Assembly: GCA_003558175.1 (NCBI GenBank)
Contig: PWMO01000179.1
Coordinates: 1 to 8,889 of the forward strand
Length of the DNA stretch: 8,889 nt
Origin: Spirochaetaceae bacterium
GTDB lineage: Bacteria; Spirochaetota; Spirochaetia; DSM-27196; PWMO01
Direction: 5' to 3'
The notes under the pieces are model-generated. The model did no database searches. It saw only the letters and a program-made list of their open reading frames with translations, and was not told the origin of the DNA. How positions within the stretch are numbered: the stretch's first letter is position 1; every line of letters begins with the position of its first letter. The translations under genes were made by a program, and so were the position numbers. Shown here in pieces: positions 5,494 to 8,889 of the stretch.

Positions 5494-5531
5494 GCAATAC
5501 CACCAACACTCAACAGTGAAGGTGGTATTGC
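5494..5531 (+). promoter_or_regulatory. Bipartite RNA hairpin in the rplL-rpoB spacer (processing site or attenuator)
   Basis: GCAATACCACC (5494-5504) pairs perfectly with GGTGGTATTGC (5521-5531). Inside, after a symmetric AA/AA internal loop, CACT (5507-5510) pairs with AGTG (5515-5518) around the loop CAAC. The result is a long, nearly continuous helix of 15 base pairs. Only TTT occurs downstream (5536-5538), so strong intrinsic termination is unlikely. E. coli has an RNase III cleavage site and a partial attenuator between rplL and rpoB, and this hairpin could serve the same purpose of lowering rpoB relative to rplL. Confidence 0.7.
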
Positions 5532-5566
5532 TGCGTTTCGAGCCTGCTGATGCTGAAGGCGGCGGT

Positions 5567-5581
5567 CCGGCACGGTGCCGG
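5567..5581. repeat. Perfect palindrome just upstream of rpoB
   Basis: CCGGCACGGTGCCGG has 7-bp arms around a central G. As RNA it would form a 6-bp hairpin with a 3-nt loop, ending 11 nt before the GGGGG ribosome site of rpoB. It could be a translational control element or a protein-binding palindrome; nothing in the sequence decides between these. Confidence 0.45.
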
Positions 5582-5604
5582 GCTATAGCGTAGGGGGTAA
5601 AAGA

Positions 5605-8600
5605 GTGTTTGACCGAACCAGGCCAATCAAGCGTGACTACGTAGGGACCGAGAGTACCCAGGTGATGGATCTCCCGAACCTCGTGGACATTCAGCTGTCG
5701 TCGTTCGAGAAGTTTTTGCAGCGCGAGCAGATGCGCCGAAGAGAGCCGATTGCGGTTCAGGGGCTCGAGGAAGTATTTCAGTCGATTTTCCCGATCGAAA
5801 GCCAGAATGGCGACATGCGGCTGGAGTACGACCATTACCTTCTCGACGAAAGCAACATAAAGCTGAGCGAGACCGAGTGCAAACTCAAAGGGCTTACCTA
5901 CGCCATCCCGATTAAGGCGCGCATCAACCTGGTGTTTCTCGAGACCGGTGAGATCCGGCAGAAAGACATCTACATGGGTGACATTCCGCTCATGACCGAT
6001 CGGGGCACGTTTATCATAAACGGCGCCGAGCGTGTTGTCGTAAGTCAGATTCACCGCAGCCCGGGGGTCATCTTCTCGCACGAGAAGGGCGTCTACTCGT
6101 CGCGCATCATTCCGTACCGCGGTTCGTGGCTCGAGTTTGAAATTGACCAGAAGAAAGAGCTTATCTTCGCCAAGGTTGACCGCAAGAAGCGCATCCTCGG
6201 CACTATTTTTCTGCGTGCTCTCGGATTCGATACCCGTGAAAAGATCATCGAGCTGTTTTACCAGACGCGTACCGCAACGATTTCCGATAGCCGCGAAGCC
6301 AAGGACGAGCTTGTCGGGCAGGTTTTCGCCAAGGCGGTCTTCACAAAGGATGAGAACGGCAACGATCGAAAGCTGTATCGCGCCGGTGACAAGATTCATC
6401 CGCATGACGTGGATGAGCTGATGCACGGAGGCATCGAGTCGGTGGAGGTTATCGACCTGGCGCATCCGGACTCGCTGCACTCAGAGGTGATTCTCAACTG
6501 CTTTGATCGCGGCGAAGCGAAGTACACCCGTGACGATCTGGAGTACGATGAGCCGACTCGCGAAGACGCCCTGACTGCGGTCTATTCGGTGATCATGCCC
6601 GGCGAGCCGATTACGGTCGAAAGCGCCGAGAAAGACTTTAACTCGATGTTTTTTACCACGCGCCGCTACGATCTGGGGCGCGTCGGTCGGTACAAGCTGA
6701 ACAAGAAGTTCGATTATGAAGATCCGCCGCAGGAACACGTGCTGACGCGCGACGATATCGTCAACACCATGCGTTACCTGATCAATGTCTACATCGGCGA
6801 GTCGAACGTAGACGACATCGATCATCTGGGAAACCGGAGGATCCGCAGCGTTGGCGAGCTGCTTGCCAACCAGCTGAAAACCGCGTTCTCGCGCATGGAA
6901 CGGATCGCCAAAGAGCGGATGTCGCTCAAGGAGACCGATACCATCAAGCCGCAGGATCTGATCTCGATCAAGCCGATCGTTGCGGCCATTAAAGAGTTTT
7001 ACGGGTCGAGTCAGCTGTCGCAGTTCATGGATCAGGTAAATCCTCTGGCCGAACTCACGCACAAGCGTCGCCTCAATGCGCTCGGCCCCGGCGGCCTTTC
7101 GCGCGACCGTGCCGGATTTGAAGTGCGCGACGTTCATTACACCCATTACGGACGCATGTGCCCGATTGAGACGCCCGAAGGGCCCAACATCGGACTGATT
7201 GTCTCGCTGGCGATCTACACGCAGGTGAACGATTACGGTTTTCTCGAGGCGCCGTACAGAAGGGTGAAAGACGGCATCGCCACGCGTGACATCGAGTACC
7301 TGTCGGCGATGTATGAAGAAAAATACTACATTGCACAGGCCAACGCGCAGATCGACAAGTCGGGCAAGTTTCTGTCGAAGACCGTGTCGGTACGTAAGGC
7401 AGGAGACTACACCACGCGGCCGCCGGCGGACATCCAGTATATGGATGTTTCGCCCAAGCAGATTATCTCGGTTGCCGCGGCCCTGATCCCGTTTCTCGAG
7501 CATGACGATGCCAACCGAGCGCTGATGGGCTCCAACATGCAGCGGCAGGCGGTGCCGCTGGTCTTTCCGGAGCCGCCGCGCGTTGGGACCGGCATGGAAG
7601 GCAAGACCGCGTACGACTCCGGCGTTCTGGTCAAGGCGCGCCGGGCCGGCACAGTTGAGTACGTCACGTCGCAGATGATTGTGATCATTCCCGAAGGGGC
7701 GCGCGACAAGTCCGAGCGAGACGAGTACCCGATGGTCAAGTATCAGCGGACCAACCAGGATACCTGCTATACGCAGAAGCCGATCGTGAAGCCAGGGCAG
7801 AAGATCGCGGCTGGTGATGTAATTGCCGACGGTCCCGCCACCTTCTTCGGTGAGCTGGCGCTCGGACGCAATGTTATGGTCGGGTTTGTGCCGTGGAACG
7901 GCTACAACTTCGAGGACGCCATTCTGGTTTCCGAAAAGGTGGTGAAGGAAGATATCTTCACCAGCGTTCACATCAAAGAGTTCAACGTCGAGGTTCGCGA
8001 GACCAAGCTTGGCCCGGAGAAGATCACGCGTGACATTCCCAACACGTCCGAGAAGGCGCTTGACCAGCTGGACGAAGAGGGAATCGTGCAGATCGGCGCC
8101 AAGGTCAGCTCCAACTATATCCTGGTAGGCAAGGTGACGCCCAAGTCCGAAACCGAGACTACGCCCGAGTTCAAACTGCTGAACTCGATCTTCGGCGAGA
8201 AAGCCAAGGAGGTGCGCGACACTTCGCTGCGCGTGCCGCACGGTACCGAAGGCACGGTGATCGATGTGCAGCGGCTGCGTCGCTCGGAAGGCGACGATCT
8301 GTCGCCCGGGGTTGATGAGGTGGTCAAAGTGCTCATCGCCACCAAGCGGAAGCTGCGCGAGGGCGACAAGATGGCCGGCCGACACGGGAACAAGGGCGTG
8401 ATCGCGCGCGTGCTTCCCGAAGAGGACATGCCGTACATGGAAGACGGCACGCCGCTTGATGTCTGCTTGAACCCGCTTGGCGTTCCGTCCAGAATGAACC
8501 TGGGCCAGATTCTGGAAACTGAGCTGGGATGGGCCGCGGCGGGCCTGAACGAGTGGTATGCTACTCCGGTATTTGAATCTGCACCGGTGGAGCAGGTCCA

Positions 8601-8889
8601 GGCGCGGCTGAAGAAGGCCGGGCTGCCGGAAACCTCCAAGACCGTACTCTATGACGGTCGCACGGGAGAACCGTTCGAGAACCCGGTGCTGGTTGGGTAC
8701 ATGTACATGCTCAAGCTGCATCACCTGGTAGACGACAAGATGCACGCGCGCTCCACGGGGCCGTACTCACTGGTCACGCAGCAGCCGCTTGGTGGCAAGG
8801 CGCAGTTCGGCGGGCAACGGCTCGGCGAGATGGAAGTCTGGGCGCTGGAGGCCTACGGGGCCGCGAACACGCTGCAGGAGCTGCTTACC
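5605..8889 (+). CDS. rpoB: DNA-directed RNA polymerase subunit beta (3' end beyond window)
   Basis: This is the beta subunit of RNA polymerase. The frame is open for 1095 codons to the right edge; the last C-terminal segment is missing. The start is GTG with GGGGG 7 nt upstream, giving [14 protein letters not shown], then the conserved [17 protein letters not shown]. Visible landmarks are [19 protein letters not shown] (139-157), the rifampicin cluster [20 protein letters not shown] (467-486), [22 protein letters not shown] (765-772), the catalytic-site [12 protein letters not shown] (920-931) and the near-terminal [20 protein letters not shown] that contacts beta-prime and the switch region. 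Residue 491 is Asn, corresponding to E. coli Ser531, which predicts natural rifampicin resistance. The gene follows rplL by 147 nt and would normally be followed by rpoC. Confidence 0.98.
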   Translation, partial: MFDRTRPIKRDYVGTESTQVMDLPNLVDIQLSSFEKFLQREQMRRREPIAVQGLEEVFQSIFPIESQNGDMRLEYDHYLLDESNIKLSETECKLKGLTYAIPIKARINLVFLETGEIRQKDIYMGDIPLMTDRGTFIINGAERVVVSQIHRSPGVIFSHEKGVYSSRIIPYRGSWLEFEIDQKKELIFAKVDRKKRILGTIFLRALGFDTREKIIELFYQTRTATISDSREAKDELVGQVFAKAVFTKDENGNDRKLYRAGDKIHPHDVDELMHGGIESVEVIDLAHPDSLHSEVILNCFDRGEAKYTRDDLEYDEPTREDALTAVYSVIMPGEPITVESAEKDFNSMFFTTRRYDLGRVGRYKLNKKFDYEDPPQEHVLTRDDIVNTMRYLINVYIGESNVDDIDHLGNRRIRSVGELLANQLKTAFSRMERIAKERMSLKETDTIKPQDLISIKPIVAAIKEFYGSSQLSQFMDQVNPLAELTHKRRLNALGPGGLSRDRAGFEVRDVHYTHYGRMCPIETPEGPNIGLIVSLAIYTQVNDYGFLEAPYRRVKDGIATRDIEYLSAMYEEKYYIAQANAQIDKSGKFLSKTVSVRKAGDYTTRPPADIQYMDVSPKQIISVAAALIPFLEHDDANRALMGSNMQRQAVPLVFPEPPRVGTGMEGKTAYDSGVLVKARRAGTVEYVTSQMIVIIPEGARDKSERDEYPMVKYQRTNQDTCYTQKPIVKPGQKIAAGDVIADGPATFFGELALGRNVMVGFVPWNGYNFEDAILVSEKVVKEDIFTSVHIKEFNVEVRETKLGPEKITRDIPNTSEKALDQLDEEGIVQIGAKVSSNYILVGKVTPKSETETTPEFKLLNSIFGEKAKEVRDTSLRVPHGTEGTVIDVQRLRRSEGDDLSPGVDEVVKVLIATKRKLREGDKMAGRHGNKGVIARVLPEEDMPYMEDGTPLDVCLNPLGVPSRMNLGQILETELGWAAAGLNEWYATPVFESAPVEQVQARLKKAGLPETSKTVLYDGRTGEPFENPVLVGYMYMLKLHHLVDDKMHARSTGPYSLVTQQPLGGKAQFGGQRLGEMEVWALEAYGAANTLQELLT

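Noticed and set aside
5479..8745. Two very long antisense frames (333 and 754 codons) opposite rpoB
   Set aside because: They are abutting frames on the opposite strand of a highly conserved gene in G+C-rich DNA, without ribosome sites or recognisable domains. rpoB itself explains the openness.
1..8889. Mobile element, CRISPR array, or novel multi-gene defence-type system
   Set aside because: No transposase, integrase, direct-repeat array or unexplained gene cluster is present; apart from the truncated left-end gene all coding regions belong to known families.

Overview
The window looks like a G+C-rich stretch of a spirochaete chromosome, holding an iron/peroxide-response locus followed by the start of the classic rpmG-secE-nusG-rplKAJL-rpoB ribosome and RNA polymerase cluster. 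The best lineage marker is in RpoB: the rifampicin pocket reads HKRRLNALG, with Asn where E. coli has Ser531. This substitution is known from Treponema and Borrelia and is linked to their natural rifampicin resistance. The assignment is an inference from residues and gene order; no database search was possible.

Region 1 (about 1-1810). A gene truncated by the window edge (1-250, minus) encodes the His/Glu-rich N terminus of a membrane protein I cannot identify. Behind it on the same strand is a Fur/PerR-family metalloregulator (397-972, GTG start), divergent from a long-chain flavodoxin (1301-1807). Fur/PerR-like inverted repeats sharing the 9-mer AGAATCATT lie in the regulator's own leader (1011-1024) and in front of the truncated membrane-protein gene (301-315). 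The simplest reading is an autoregulated regulator controlling iron-sparing or metal-transport genes.

Region 2 (about 1910-2600). A consensus-like promoter drives tRNA-Thr(GGU). A second TTGACA promoter, overlapped by a perfect 7-bp inverted repeat, precedes rpmG (L33), followed by tRNA-Trp(CCA) and secE. Neither tRNA gene encodes its CCA end.

Region 3 (about 2650-8889). nusG, rplK, rplA, rplJ, rplL and rpoB (open at the right edge, about 1095 codons present) run in one direction as a probable operon or set of overlapping transcripts. rplK and rplA overlap by ATGA, and rplJ follows rplA closely. Inverted repeats that could form RNA hairpins lie between rplJ and rplL and between rplL and rpoB. 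The latter is a bipartite 11 bp + 4 bp hairpin where E. coli has an RNase III site and attenuator. These genes supply ribosomal stalk and L1-arm proteins, the transcription elongation factor that couples to ribosomes, the SecYEG subunit and the polymerase beta subunit.

I found no mobile element, CRISPR array or clearly new multi-gene system. The points worth a second look are regulatory (Fur boxes, hairpins) and residue-level (Fur-family tail and ligand change, three-Cys L33, RpoB Asn).
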